Assembly (NCBI GenBank): GCA_963665505.1
Contig: OY762275.1
Coordinates: 1,773,202-1,837,201, forward strand
From: QANA01 sp963665505
GTDB taxonomy: Bacteria > Bacillota > Clostridia > Christensenellales > Christensenellaceae
Direction of reading: 5' to 3'
Length of the DNA: 64,000 nt
The notes beneath the pieces are model-generated. The model searched no databases, was not told the DNA's origin, and saw only the letters and a list, made by a program, of their open reading frames with translations. Shown piece after piece: positions 33,303-43,996 of the stretch (positions are counted from its first letter, which is position 1; each line of letters starts with the position of its first letter). The translations under genes and the position numbers were made by a program.

Positions 33303-33794
33303 TTATTCCAGTAGCATTTCTAGTTCGATCTCATGGCGAAGCGGAATGCCGTCGTTCCCAAGCAAGGGGATCGAAGGCTTCAGGATCCGGGATCTTTCCA
33401 ACTCGTTCCGATGGATACGGACAAGATCAAACCCTCTCTTCTGGTAAAAATGCAGCGCATGTGTGTTGTCGTTCGTTGTAACGACTTTTACTTTTTTACA
33501 CTTTGCTCCCCGGGCAACAGCAGCAACATGTTGTACCAGTGTCGTACCCAGCCCACGGTTTTCTATCAGACTGTCCAGAGAAAATATTTCACAGGTCTCT
33601 TCTTCTATCGCATAGGTAATAAGGCCAACGATTTCCCCCTTCTCCCATGCTATGAATCCCGGAAGCACGCGCATATCCATTATCCGACCGGTCACTACCA
33701 TATCGGTGGAAAACCAATGTTCTTGTAAAAATCGGCTCACTTGTTCCCGGGAATCCGGGGATATCTCTTGTATGCATACATTCGCATTTTCCAT
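33303..33794 (-). CDS. GNAT family N-acetyltransferase
   Basis: A 163-residue acetyltransferase with the GNAT acetyl-CoA motif SLIENRGLGTTLVQHVAAVA (R-G-x-G-x-x-L) and a typical final TTNDNTHALHFYQKRGFDLV segment (N-x-x-A-x-x-F-Y-x-x-x-G-F). The N-terminal half has GFIAWEKGEIVGLITYAIEE. Target unknown. It lies 6 nt downstream of the uridine-kinase-like gene and probably belongs to the same transcript as that gene and the ECF S component. Confidence 0.85.
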   Translation of the reverse strand: MENANVCIQEISPDSREQVSRFLQEHWFSTDMVVTGRIMDMRVLPGFIAWEKGEIVGLITYAIEEETCEIFSLDSLIENRGLGTTLVQHVAAVARGAKCKKVKVVTTNDNTHALHFYQKRGFDLVRIHRNELERSRILKPSIPLLGNDGIPLRHEIELEMLLE

Positions 33795-33800
33795 GTGTCT

Positions 33801-34865
33801 TTACCCTCCAAGTATCAGGTCGCAATTCTCCGCCACTGAGAATTCCCTGAAATAGGTTTCTTCCAGCGGTATCCATTCCTGGAAAAAGCGCCGTTGCATG
33901 GCCGCATTGTTCCTTTTTTGGATCCGCACCCGCTGCTCTTCTTTCCCGATGCGCAGAAAAACTTTGAGTCCATAGTACTTATAGAACAACGGATGCAAGC
34001 TGTAAACGCCCTCCACTATATACAGCCGCTTTTTCTCCACCGATTTGGTTTGGACAAAAGCATCTTTTACACAGTCATAGACCCGGTAAGAAAAGACTTG
34101 CCCGCTTTTAAAGCCTTCGATGACCTCCTTATAAAAGCGGGTATAGTCTACATTCCCACCCGGTTCGCGCAAACGCGCAGGCGTTTTTTGCGCGGGCGGC
34201 AGGAAAAAATCGTCCATATGGATCAGATTACAGTCGTACACCGTTTGCAGCAAAGCGGCCAGCGTGCTTTTCCCTGCGGCGCAATGTCCATCGACGGCCA
34301 TATACAGGATCGGCGCGTTGGAAAGCCGCTGGTCGATCGCGCAGAAAAGAGGGAGAAAGCGGCAATAGTCCGCCCCCACCACACGGTAAGAAGGCGCGTA
34401 GAGAGAACGGTACGTTTCACTGTGGTGAACGGAAAGGAACCCGTTTTTTTCGTAATCGGCAAGGTATGCTTCCGCTTCCTCCTGCGTGAAAGAAAACAGG
34501 TTCTCCCGGCAACATTGACGAAAAACGTCCAACCGTTTCAGAAACCCCGCCTTGCTTCCCGTGACGTTGTTTGCCGTATGGACAAAAAAACGGTTCACTG
34601 TCGAAAGCCCTATCCCAAGCGCCAACACAGGCGCCAAATATAGCCTGCACAGCCCGCCGCCGATCTCTTCCACCGCTCTGCCGCCCGGCACCGCCGCTAT
34701 CGCAGAAGACTCTTCTTCCAGCCATCGTAGGCTTTGCGCCTCGTTTTCTATCATATGGCCCCCGCCAAACTCGCTCTGGTAAAGCAGTTTGACAGCATCC
34801 TGTACCTGCATTTGCGGATAACGCCGGCTATGCGCTTCCAAAATTTCTTTTATATTATCCTTCAT
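33801..34865 (-). CDS. Uridine-kinase-like P-loop protein fused to an N-terminal domain of unknown function
   Basis: A ~354-residue two-part protein. The C-terminal half, from about residue 185, is a uridine kinase/phosphoribulokinase-like P-loop domain: YMAVDGHCAAGKSTLAALLQ is Walker A, NLIHMDDFFLPPAQKTPARL is the substrate-binding segment, and RLYIVEGVYSLHPLFYKYY matches the uridine kinase EG-x-Y motif. The N-terminal ~170 residues (AVKLLYQSEFGGGHMIENEA, LYLAPVLALGIGLSTVNRFF) are a separate conserved-looking domain I cannot name. It overlaps the upstream ECF S-component gene, so the imported substrate may be a nucleoside or related compound that this kinase traps. Start ATG at 34865; a TTG at 34871 is also possible. 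Confidence 0.78.
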   Translation of the reverse strand: MKDNIKEILEAHSRRYPQMQVQDAVKLLYQSEFGGGHMIENEAQSLRWLEEESSAIAAVPGGRAVEEIGGGLCRLYLAPVLALGIGLSTVNRFFVHTANNVTGSKAGFLKRLDVFRQCCRENLFSFTQEEAEAYLADYEKNGFLSVHHSETYRSLYAPSYRVVGADYCRFLPLFCAIDQRLSNAPILYMAVDGHCAAGKSTLAALLQTVYDCNLIHMDDFFLPPAQKTPARLREPGGNVDYTRFYKEVIEGFKSGQVFSYRVYDCVKDAFVQTKSVEKKRLYIVEGVYSLHPLFYKYYGLKVFLRIGKEEQRVRIQKRNNAAMQRRFFQEWIPLEETYFREFSVAENCDLILGG

Positions 34866-35418
34866 CGACAACCGGCATGGGTTTGGAAGCAGTCAATTTT
34901 TCCAATGCCAAAACAATCGGCGGGATAATGACGATCTGTAAGATGATACCGGGGATCGCATTGATAAATGCGCCCGCCACAAAGATCTGCCACGTAAAAG
35001 TCAGGCCGCCCAAACCGTAGAGCGCCCAACTGGCCAACCCCCAAATGACCCGTCCGCCTATCATGGACAGCAATAATCCGGCATAAGCGGCTAAAATTTT
35101 CTTTCTGAAAAGCCCCAACAAAAGCTGATAGGCAAACCCCGCCAACAAGCCGTAAGCAGCCAGTTCAAACGTCATCGCCAGCGCCGTAGGATAAAGCGGT
35201 GGCATCGTCATAATCACGGACCGCAACAACGGCAGGACGAGCCCCGCAAATAACCCATATTGCCATCCGCAGAAAAATCCGCAAATGAGTATGGGCAGAT
35301 GCATGGGGAGCAGCATACTGCCGATTTCCGGTATTTGCAGCGTAAAAAATGGAAGCACAAATCCCAAGGCTATAAATAGACCGGTCAGAACCATATTCCT
35401 GATAGTTTTACTGTTCAT
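34855..35418 (-). CDS. ECF transporter S component (substrate-binding membrane protein)
   Basis: A 187-residue protein with about six hydrophobic helices and the S-component pattern: TIRNMVLTGLFIALGFVLPF, then LLPMHLPILICGFFCGWQYG. It would provide substrate specificity to an energy-coupling factor vitamin/nucleoside importer whose EcfA/A'/T module is encoded elsewhere. The 'L-P-M-H-L-P-I-L-x-x-G' signature is shared by several S components, so the substrate is not fixed. The kinase-like gene coupled to it suggests a phosphorylatable compound. ATG at 35418 has GGAGG at 7 nt. Confidence 0.85.
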   Translation of the reverse strand: MNSKTIRNMVLTGLFIALGFVLPFFTLQIPEIGSMLLPMHLPILICGFFCGWQYGLFAGLVLPLLRSVIMTMPPLYPTALAMTFELAAYGLLAGFAYQLLLGLFRKKILAAYAGLLLSMIGGRVIWGLASWALYGLGGLTFTWQIFVAGAFINAIPGIILQIVIIPPIVLALEKLTASKPMPVVDEG

Positions 35419-35588
35419 ACTTTTTCCTCCAGAAATGATTTCTAACATTTTCCTTGGGAAAATTCATATCTTCCTGATATGATTGAGAGTATTTGTGAAT
35501 GACATAAAACACCCTATATAAGTTTAATATAAATAGATCCCAAAAAGCAAGTCTTATCTTGGCAAGCAATAAAAAGTTCTTTTTTGCC

Positions 35589-35622
35589 GAAAAAAAGGAA
35601 AAGTGTTTAAAAACACTTTTCC
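35589..35622 (-). terminator. Terminator of ridA
   Basis: Perfect 12-bp stem GGAAAAGTGTTT / AAACACTTTTCC with a 2-nt loop, followed on the minus strand by a run of T residues; 8 nt after the ridA stop. Confidence 0.88.
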
Positions 35623-35630
35623 AAAACGGC

Positions 35631-36002
35631 TTAAAGAAGGGCGACCATTTCGATCTCTATCAGACTGCCTTTGGGGAGCGAGCCTACCTCGACCGCACTT
35701 CTTGCGGGCGGTGCATCGTTGAAATATCCCGCATAGATTGCGTTGACCGCCGAAAAATCCTGCATGCGCTGCAAAAACACCGTGGCTTTGACGACTTTGG
35801 AAAAATCACTTCCCGCTGCCGTCAGGACAGCATGCAGATTGGCAAATACCTGGCGTGTCTGCGCCTCTATCCCTTCCGCCATCCTGCCCGTTGCCGGATC
35901 GATCGGGATCTGTCCGGAAGTAAAAACCATACCGTTTGCCACAATCGCCTGTGAATACGGCCCAATAGCCGCTGGCGCCTTATCTGTTTTTACCGTAGTC
36001 AA
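35631..36002 (-). CDS. ridA: RidA family enamine/imine deaminase
   Basis: A 123-residue RidA (YjgF/YER057c/UK114) protein, which hydrolyses reactive 2-aminoacrylate-type enamines released by PLP enzymes. It has the canonical TDKAPAAIGPYSQAIVANG start, a FTSGQIPIDPATG segment, the catalytic arginine in APPARSAVEVGSLPKGSLIE, and a final IEIEMVAL. I choose the TTG at 36002 because AAAGGAG lies 9 nt upstream and the protein then has the usual family length; the frame is open to an ATG at 36038. Monocistronic, closed by a strong terminator. Confidence 0.92.
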   Translation of the reverse strand: MTTVKTDKAPAAIGPYSQAIVANGMVFTSGQIPIDPATGRMAEGIEAQTRQVFANLHAVLTAAGSDFSKVVKATVFLQRMQDFSAVNAIYAGYFNDAPPARSAVEVGSLPKGSLIEIEMVALL

Positions 36003-36128
36003 TTCTCCATACTCCTTTTTTCTATATATTCGCCGCACACGAAATTTTTCAAATAACGGCCCGCCGATCAGTCAATGAGACTATACACAGTATAGCAATC
36101 CGCCGCTTTCCCGTCAATCAAACAAAAG

Positions 36129-36154
36129 ACGGTCCCGCCTATAGGCGGGACCGT
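36129..36154 (-). terminator. Terminator of the MORN lipoprotein gene
   Basis: Perfect 11-bp stem ACGGTCCCGCC / GGCGGGACCGT with a TATA loop, followed on the minus strand by CTTTTGTTTG. About 25 nt after the gene ending at 36179. Confidence 0.8.
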
Positions 36155-36178
36155 TCACAGGCTATATTTTCCCGTTCG

Positions 36179-37105
36179 TTATTCGACCGCCCAGGCATAT
36201 ATCATGGTCGCGGTGACGTAATTCCCCTCTACCGTCTCGTATGTATAAAGCCCCCCGAATGTGCCGTAAGCCGTAGCGGTCACGCCGTCTGCAAAGGCGA
36301 ACATATCTTCTCCCTCGTTCAAACGGTAGAGTACCAATACGGAATCATGGTCTGTTTCGTCCGTAAGGTAAAAATCAAATATACTATCGCTGGTATCGTA
36401 AATAAAATAAATGATACCGGTGTACGTCACCTTGTCTCCCATATGGGCATCCGGGTTGTTCAGATACTCCGTATAGGAAAGTGTCTGGCATTGGGCTTTA
36501 AAGGGGTCTACCCGGGCTGCCTGCGTTTCAGCGCTCTCCTGCCTGAATCCCTGGCTGAACATACCCGCGTAAACTACTTCGCCGTTCCAATCGTACATCG
36601 TCCCGTATCCATCGAATGTGCCAAAGGCATAATTGCCTTCGTACTGCATGACGCCGTTGTAATATTCGCTTCCCGCTCCATTCAGATAATCGTCGGCATA
36701 TGTCCCCATTTCGGTAAAGCCGTCCGCCCAGGACGTGCTGCCCTCTCCGTTCAGGTGCCCGTTTTCCCAGGCGCCATCATACACCCAGGAAGATTCGTCT
36801 TCATACTCGTCGGCAGTAAACGTCCCTTGGCCATGCGGCAGCCCATTGTACATTTCTCCCGTATAATACCCTTCATACCAACCAAAATCAAATTCCAACG
36901 AGATGCGTTGATTGGTAACGGTTACGATTGTTTCTGCCGATTGGGTCTCCGATACGACAGGCTGACTTGCCGACTGTGTGGGCATAACAGTAATGACCGG
37001 CTGCGTACTGGGAACGATCGTAATATCTTTAGGCAGAAACAGCGAACACGCAGAAAAAACACTTACAAAACATAGCGCAATAAAAATAAAACTCAATCTT
37101 CGCAT
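36179..37105 (-). CDS. MORN-repeat lipoprotein
   Basis: A ~308-residue predicted lipoprotein. The signal peptide RRLSFIFIALCFVSVFSAC ends in a lipobox (FSAC), so Cys would be lipid-anchored outside the membrane. A Thr/Ser/Gln-rich linker follows. At about residues 80-190 come five or six MORN-like repeats (for example YYTGEMYNGLPHGQGTFTAD, YDGAWENGHLNGEG, YEGNYAFGTFDGYGTMYDWN). The C-terminal ~100 residues form an OB-fold-like domain (GDKVTYTGIIYFIYD, TATAYGTFGGLYTY). Bacterial MORN proteins are poorly characterised; a cell-surface or envelope structural role is possible. ATG at 37105 has GGGGGAG 4 nt upstream. Confidence 0.85.
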   Translation of the reverse strand: MRRLSFIFIALCFVSVFSACSLFLPKDITIVPSTQPVITVMPTQSASQPVVSETQSAETIVTVTNQRISLEFDFGWYEGYYTGEMYNGLPHGQGTFTADEYEDESSWVYDGAWENGHLNGEGSTSWADGFTEMGTYADDYLNGAGSEYYNGVMQYEGNYAFGTFDGYGTMYDWNGEVVYAGMFSQGFRQESAETQAARVDPFKAQCQTLSYTEYLNNPDAHMGDKVTYTGIIYFIYDTSDSIFDFYLTDETDHDSVLVLYRLNEGEDMFAFADGVTATAYGTFGGLYTYETVEGNYVTATMIYAWAVE

Positions 37106-37234
37106 AATTCTCCCCCTTTTTTTCCTCATAAATAGACGGATGATGGTATTATAATTATATCATATGCGCCTGCCGCCCGTATAGGTCTCAAACCGATTTT
37201 CCTATGGAAGCGCACGGGAAAGACAGAGAAGGGG

Positions 37235-37696
37235 TCATTGCAGAAACAGACGCATCGCGCGATGCGCCGGCTCTCTGAACCCCAGTTTTCTATATACCGG
37301 CTCTCCTTTTTCCGTAGCAAACAGATCGATAACCGCTACTTCCATCTGCTTTGCTTCCGCGATGATTCTTTGCAGTACTTTGGTGGCGATCCCCCGTCTG
37401 CGATAGGCGGGGTATGTCAATACGTTCAAGAGCACCCCCGTTTTCCCCGTAATGAATAGGGGGTTGGCGGGCCTTTCGCACACGACCATATAGGCCGAGG
37501 AGAGTATTTCTCCGTTTTTTTCTGCCAATACCGCCACAAAATCTCTGCCGATATGCGCTTCAAAATACTGCCCGAGCTGCAAAACGATTTTCTCCCGGTC
37601 GGCCGGCGGCATCGGGCCTTCGTCTTCCGTCAGATAATCCAGGCGCAACTGCACCAGGCGGTCGATATCTTGCCTCGTTGCTTTGCGGATCACCAT
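37235..37696 (-). CDS. GNAT family N-acetyltransferase
   Basis: A 153-residue acetyltransferase: VIRKATRQDIDRLVQLRLDY at the N-terminus, NVLTYPAYRRRGIATKVLQR as beta4 plus the R-R-x-G-x-A acetyl-CoA motif, and a final KGEPVYRKLGFREP. Substrate unknown. The ATG at 37696 is preceded by AAAGGAGGAGGGG and overlaps nothing; an ATG at 37714 precedes that site and is rejected. It starts 15 nt after gatB stops, so it is probably the last gene of the T-box-controlled operon. Confidence 0.85.
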   Translation of the reverse strand: MVIRKATRQDIDRLVQLRLDYLTEDEGPMPPADREKIVLQLGQYFEAHIGRDFVAVLAEKNGEILSSAYMVVCERPANPLFITGKTGVLLNVLTYPAYRRRGIATKVLQRIIAEAKQMEVAVIDLFATEKGEPVYRKLGFREPAHRAMRLFLQ

Positions 37697-37710
37697 ATCC
37701 CCTCCTCCTT

Positions 37711-39132
37711 TCATGCCTGCAGCGCTTCCAGAAGCAGTTCCCGTACGCGGACCGGGTCGGCTTTACCGCCCGTTTTCTGCATCATCCGGCCGATGAACAC
37801 GTTCAGTACTTTTTCCTTGCCGCCTTTATAGTCCGTGACAAACCGCGGGTTTTCCGCCAACACTTGGGCAACATACTGCCGCAGGACCTCTTTGTCGTCG
37901 ATCTGCTGCAACCCCTGCGTACGGACGAGTTCTTCCGGGTCCTGGTCCTTTTCCCACAGGATTTGCAGGATTTTGCTGGCCATACTGCTGTTGATGGTAT
38001 TGCGCGCGAGCAAACCCGCTAATTTCGCCAGGTTTTCCGGTGCGATCGGGATGCCCGTACCGCTCTGTGTCAACCCCAATATACGTGATAAAATAAGGTT
38101 GGCAATATATTTGGGTTCATCTACAGCGGCTACGGCCGCCTCGAAATATTCCGCGATCTCTTTTTCCATGACCAGCTGTTCCGCATCGTAAGCAGTAAGT
38201 CCATATTTTTTCATATATATTTGTTTACGCTCGTCGGGCAATTCAGGGATCTCGCTTTTCAGGCGTTCAAGCAGCGTATCCTCCACAACGATGGGCATCA
38301 AGTCGGGGTCGGGGAAATAGCGATAGTCCTGCGCGTCTTCTTTCCGGCGCATCGAATACGTCTTCCCCTGCGCCGCATCAAAACGGCGGGTCTCCTGCAC
38401 GATCTCTCCTCCGGCTTCCAAGGCTTCCGTCTGGCGGGTCGCTTCATACTCTATGGCCCGCACAACCGATTGGAAGGAGTTCAGGTTTTTCATTTCCGTC
38501 CGGGTGCCGAGCGTCAGATCTCCCCGGCGGCGCACCGAAAGGTTGACGTCGCAGCGGAGAGAGCCTTCGTTCATTTTGCAATCGGACACGCCGATGTACA
38601 GGAGGATCGCCCGCAGTTTTTGCAGATACCCCTTGGCTTCCGCCGCCGAACGGATGTCCGGTTCCGAAACGATCTCGATCAGCGGCACGCCGCAGCGGTT
38701 GTAATCGACCAGCGTGCCGCCGCCCTCTTGGTGGATGAGCTTGCCTGCATCCTCTTCGATGTGGATACGGGTGATCCCCACCCGTTTTGTGCCGCCGTCC
38801 GCCTCGATATCCAGATAACCGCCTATGCAGAGCGGCAGGTCGTATTGCGAAATCTGATAGTTCTTGGGAAGATCCGGGTAAAAATAATTCTTCCGGTCCT
38901 GTTTTCCATACTGCGTAATGGTACAGTGGGTCGCCAGTCCCGCCTTGAGGGCATGCCAGACCACCTGCTCGTTCAATACGGGCAGCGTCCCCGGCATACC
39001 CAGGCAGACAGGACAGCACTGCGTGTTGGGCGCAGCACCGAATTTCGTAGAACACCCGCAGAATATTTTAGACTGTGTCTTGAGCTCGACATGGACTTCC
39101 AGCCCTATGACCATTTCATATGCTTTATTCAT
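37711..39132 (-). CDS. gatB: Asp-tRNA(Asn)/Glu-tRNA(Gln) amidotransferase subunit B
   Basis: A 473-residue GatB kinase/tRNA-binding subunit of the GatCAB amidotransferase. It activates the carboxylate of misacylated Asp-tRNA(Asn) or Glu-tRNA(Gln) with ATP, and the C-terminal YqeY/tail domain contacts the tRNA. Canonical segments: MVIGLEVHVELKTQSKIFCG, KNYFYPDLPKNYQISQYDLP, HIEEDAGKLIHQ and DYNRCGVPLIEIVSEPDIRS. Start overlaps the gatA stop (ATGA). Confidence 0.97.
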   Translation of the reverse strand: MNKAYEMVIGLEVHVELKTQSKIFCGCSTKFGAAPNTQCCPVCLGMPGTLPVLNEQVVWHALKAGLATHCTITQYGKQDRKNYFYPDLPKNYQISQYDLPLCIGGYLDIEADGGTKRVGITRIHIEEDAGKLIHQEGGGTLVDYNRCGVPLIEIVSEPDIRSAAEAKGYLQKLRAILLYIGVSDCKMNEGSLRCDVNLSVRRRGDLTLGTRTEMKNLNSFQSVVRAIEYEATRQTEALEAGGEIVQETRRFDAAQGKTYSMRRKEDAQDYRYFPDPDLMPIVVEDTLLERLKSEIPELPDERKQIYMKKYGLTAYDAEQLVMEKEIAEYFEAAVAAVDEPKYIANLILSRILGLTQSGTGIPIAPENLAKLAGLLARNTINSSMASKILQILWEKDQDPEELVRTQGLQQIDDKEVLRQYVAQVLAENPRFVTDYKGGKEKVLNVFIGRMMQKTGGKADPVRVRELLLEALQA

Positions 39133-40589
39133 TTACCCGTCCCCTCCTCTTTACCGGTTTTTTCGTAGGCATAGGCCGTCCGGAGCAAAACGGCTTCTCC
39201 GAAAGCCGGGGCGATCAGCTGCATGCCGATGGGCAATCCCTGCGCATTCATACCGCAGGGCAGGGAGAGCGCGGGCAGGCCGGCGATATTGACGGGCACC
39301 GTGTATACGTCTCCCATATACATTTCCAATGGGCTGTGTGTTTTTTCACCGATTCTGTAGGCAATGGTCGGCGCTACCGGCGAAAGGATCACATCGCTTG
39401 TTTCAAATATCTTGGCAAAATCGCGCATGACCAGTGTGCGCACCTGCAGCGCCTTTTTATAATACGCATCATAATACCCCGAAGAAAGCGCAAAGGTGCC
39501 CAGCATGATCCGGCGTTTGACTTCGGGGCCAAAACCTTCGCTTCTCGTCTTTTCGTATAGTTCGTTTATATCGGTGCAATCCTGCGCCCTGAACCCATAT
39601 TTGACCCCGTCAAACCGGGCCAGGTTGGAGGAGGCTTCCGCGCTGGAGATAACGTAATAGGCGGGCAGCGCATACTCCAGAGCAGGCAGCGAAACTTCCC
39701 GTACTTCCGCGCCCAGCGATTCATACGTTTGCGCGGCGGCGTAAACCCTTTGCTTTATCTCCGGAGAAAGGCCTTCTTTGAAATATTCTTTGGGCAGTGC
39801 AATCCGCATCCCCCGCACGCCCTCTTCCAGCCCCTTTGTCAGGTCCTCATAGCTGCGGTCGATGGAAGTGGAATCCTGTCTGTCATGCCCCATGATCGCG
39901 TTCAGCACCAGCGCAGCATCCCGGACGTCTTTTGCCAAAGGACCGATCTGGTCGAGGGAAGAAGCAAAGGCTATGAGCCCGTAACGGGATACTGTTCCAT
40001 ACGTGGGCTTGACGCCGACAACACCGCAAAAAGCCGCCGGCAGGCGGATAGAGCCGCCCGTATCCGAGCCCAGCGCATAGGCGGCCTCCCCTGCCGCAAC
40101 GGCGGCGGCCGACCCGCCCGAACTTCCGCCCGGCACATACGCCGGGTCGACCGGGTTATGCGTCACCTGGTAATGCGAGTTCTCCGTCGTCGATCCCATG
40201 GCAAACTCGTCCATATTCAATTTGCCCAGCATGACGGCGCCTGCGGCATCGAGCTTCTTTACGACGAACGCATCGTACGGCGGCCGAAAATTTTCCAATA
40301 TCCTGGAAGCACAGGTCGTTTTTACGCCTTTTGTGCACATATTGTCTTTATACGCCATGGGAACACCGGCAAGCGGCGGCAAATCGTGCCCCTGCGAACG
40401 CAGGGCATCGATTTCGCGTGCTTTTTTGAGCGCCGCTTCGGCGGTCACCGTCAGGTAGGCGCCGATCGCGCCGTCGCTTTCCCCGATTTTTTCCAAATAC
40501 TCCTGCGCGGCTTCCTCCGCAGAAATTTCTTTCTTTTGCAACTTTTGCGAAAGGGCTGCCGCCGTCAGGCGGGTCAAATTATTTCTCAT
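39129..40589 (-). CDS. gatA: Asp-tRNA(Asn)/Glu-tRNA(Gln) amidotransferase subunit A
   Basis: A ~486-residue amidase-signature enzyme that releases ammonia from glutamine for the GatCAB reaction. The catalytic Ser-cisSer-Lys triad is visible: Lys in GVPMAYKDNMCTKG, and GGSSGGSAAAVAAGEAAYAL then LGSDTGGSIRLPAAFCG holding the two serines. Length is usual for GatA. ATG at 40589 has a GGGG ribosome binding site 7 nt upstream. It follows the fused aspS-gatC gene by 51 nt. Confidence 0.97.
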   Translation of the reverse strand: MRNNLTRLTAAALSQKLQKKEISAEEAAQEYLEKIGESDGAIGAYLTVTAEAALKKAREIDALRSQGHDLPPLAGVPMAYKDNMCTKGVKTTCASRILENFRPPYDAFVVKKLDAAGAVMLGKLNMDEFAMGSTTENSHYQVTHNPVDPAYVPGGSSGGSAAAVAAGEAAYALGSDTGGSIRLPAAFCGVVGVKPTYGTVSRYGLIAFASSLDQIGPLAKDVRDAALVLNAIMGHDRQDSTSIDRSYEDLTKGLEEGVRGMRIALPKEYFKEGLSPEIKQRVYAAAQTYESLGAEVREVSLPALEYALPAYYVISSAEASSNLARFDGVKYGFRAQDCTDINELYEKTRSEGFGPEVKRRIMLGTFALSSGYYDAYYKKALQVRTLVMRDFAKIFETSDVILSPVAPTIAYRIGEKTHSPLEMYMGDVYTVPVNIAGLPALSLPCGMNAQGLPIGMQLIAPAFGEAVLLRTAYAYEKTGKEEGTGK

Positions 40590-40640
40590 ATGCAATCCCC
40601 TTTTTATACTTCTCCATATATAACGCTTCTGCTAACCGGC

Positions 40641-42728
<2,088 letters not shown>

Positions 42729-42763
42729 ATGTTTTCCTTTCACTCCTACGGCATTTTTACAAA

Positions 42764-43050
42764 TAAAAAAACGTGCCTCGCCCCCTATGGGACGAAACGC
42801 GTCTCTCAGCTTTCCGTGGTACCACCCAACTTCGGCCGTAATACGGCCCTCGTGATCGGATACGCTGTAAAAATACCGCATATCCTTTGGCTGTAACGCG
42901 CCTGCGCGGCCAAGCCTACCGGCAACTATGCTTTGGGTTGGCGACTCCGGGATGTTCTTCCGCTAAGAATCCGTACCGGTTTCCCACCGCGCACCGGCTC
43001 TCTTATACTACCATCTTCGCGTACTCTTCTCATCTTCGTCTTTACTTAAA
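42764..43050 (-). promoter_or_regulatory. T-box riboswitch controlling aspS-gatC/gatA/gatB
   Basis: Minus-strand leader with the T-box sequence GGGTGGTACCACGG (42814-42827), a stem I region (about 42,940-43,030) with AGAGAGCCGG and GGTGGGAAACCGG, and a terminator (42771-42804) followed by seven T residues. In the specifier region GAAGAACATCC precedes CGGAGT. The specifier reads AAC (Asn, 42954-42956), with GAA (Glu) one base upstream. It should bind uncharged tRNA-Asn, possibly also tRNA-Glu, to allow readthrough into the transamidation operon. Confidence 0.88.
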
Positions 43051-43054
43051 CTTC

Positions 43055-43083
43055 ATATTAATAAAAAAGCAGCACTTTGTCAA
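43055..43083 (-). promoter_or_regulatory. Promoter of the transamidation operon
   Basis: Minus-strand TTGACA (43078-43083) and TAATAT (43055-43060), 17-nt spacer, directly upstream of T-box stem I. Confidence 0.8.
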
Positions 43084-43134
43084 TAGATTTTTGTTGTTAT
43101 GATCACCGTGCCAATCTTTTTTATACAGAATAGC

Positions 43135-43986
43135 TCAATACGGGTAAATATATGCATCGTCCGGCGCATCAGTCACAACGGCGCGCACGGCGTCGATGCA
43201 GGGGATCATCTCTCCTTCATAGTCCGTCGTATTGATAAATCCCCGGACGGTCAGCCAACTATCTTCTTCCAGTTCCGCCGCATCGTCATACCGGCACAAA
43301 AAACCGACGGGCACCATATCCGCCGCACAGCAGACCATAACCAGCCGGGCACAGACAAATTCCCCGTCCTCCAACCCGGCATTATCTTTCAAAACAAACC
43401 CGACTACTTCTATCTCCCTGCCCAGATACGTATCCACATCGGCATAGATCGTTTCCAGGCAGCCGTAAAACGTATCGCTGTTCATGATGATGACGCCGTC
43501 TTCGACCAGCAGGTCATCTTCCGTATATCCGGTGTTGCCCTGTTGCTCCAAAAGATTGTCTTTTTTCTCTTCCGTATCGTCCGTATCTGCCGAAGGCGTT
43601 TCTTCCTCCTGGCTCTCTTCCGTCTCTTCTTCCTCTGCGGATATATTCATACTGTTATCACCCAAAAGCTGTACGTCTCCGATTGTCACCGTATTGGAAT
43701 CAAAGGACTGCGCGGGGACCAGAAAAGCCATCAATAAAGGGACCACATAGAAAAACAAAGAGAACGAAGCGTGCTTGGCAGGCGAAAACAGGTCTTTGGC
43801 AAGCAACACCGCCAGCGCCACCATGAAAACGGCGGCAAAAATCATATACGGGATATTCCGCGGATGCACATAAAGGCTTACACTGCCCAAAAGGATCGTC
43901 AGGATAAAAAACAGGGCAAAGCCAAGCAGCAAAAATATCTTGACGGCAATATTCCAGTTGATATGATCCTGCCTATCGGCCTTCAT
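43135..43986 (-). CDS. TIGR03943/DUF1980-like membrane protein, partner of the adjacent permease
   Basis: A ~283-residue protein with three or four N-terminal hydrophobic helices (AVKIFLLLGFALFFILTILL and following). A very acidic Glu-rich linker (EEEETEESQEEE) comes next, then a C-terminal soluble domain with VDTYLGREIEVVGFVLKD, LVMVCCAADMVPVGFLCRYD and an OB-like fold. This matches TIGR03943 (DUF1980) proteins, regularly encoded next to YraQ/UPF0718 permeases. Their function is uncertain; a metal-related role is suggested by its position in a zinc-type operon. ATG at 43986 has AGGAGG at 6 nt. Confidence 0.8.
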   Translation of the reverse strand: MKADRQDHINWNIAVKIFLLLGFALFFILTILLGSVSLYVHPRNIPYMIFAAVFMVALAVLLAKDLFSPAKHASFSLFFYVVPLLMAFLVPAQSFDSNTVTIGDVQLLGDNSMNISAEEEETEESQEEETPSADTDDTEEKKDNLLEQQGNTGYTEDDLLVEDGVIIMNSDTFYGCLETIYADVDTYLGREIEVVGFVLKDNAGLEDGEFVCARLVMVCCAADMVPVGFLCRYDDAAELEEDSWLTVRGFINTTDYEGEMIPCIDAVRAVVTDAPDDAYIYPY

Positions 43987-43996
43987 GCACAGCCTC

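Noticed and set aside
42729..42881. N-terminal extension of the AspRS frame
   Set aside because: The upstream codons fall inside the T-box antiterminator/terminator; the ATG at 42728 with AAGGA is the natural start.
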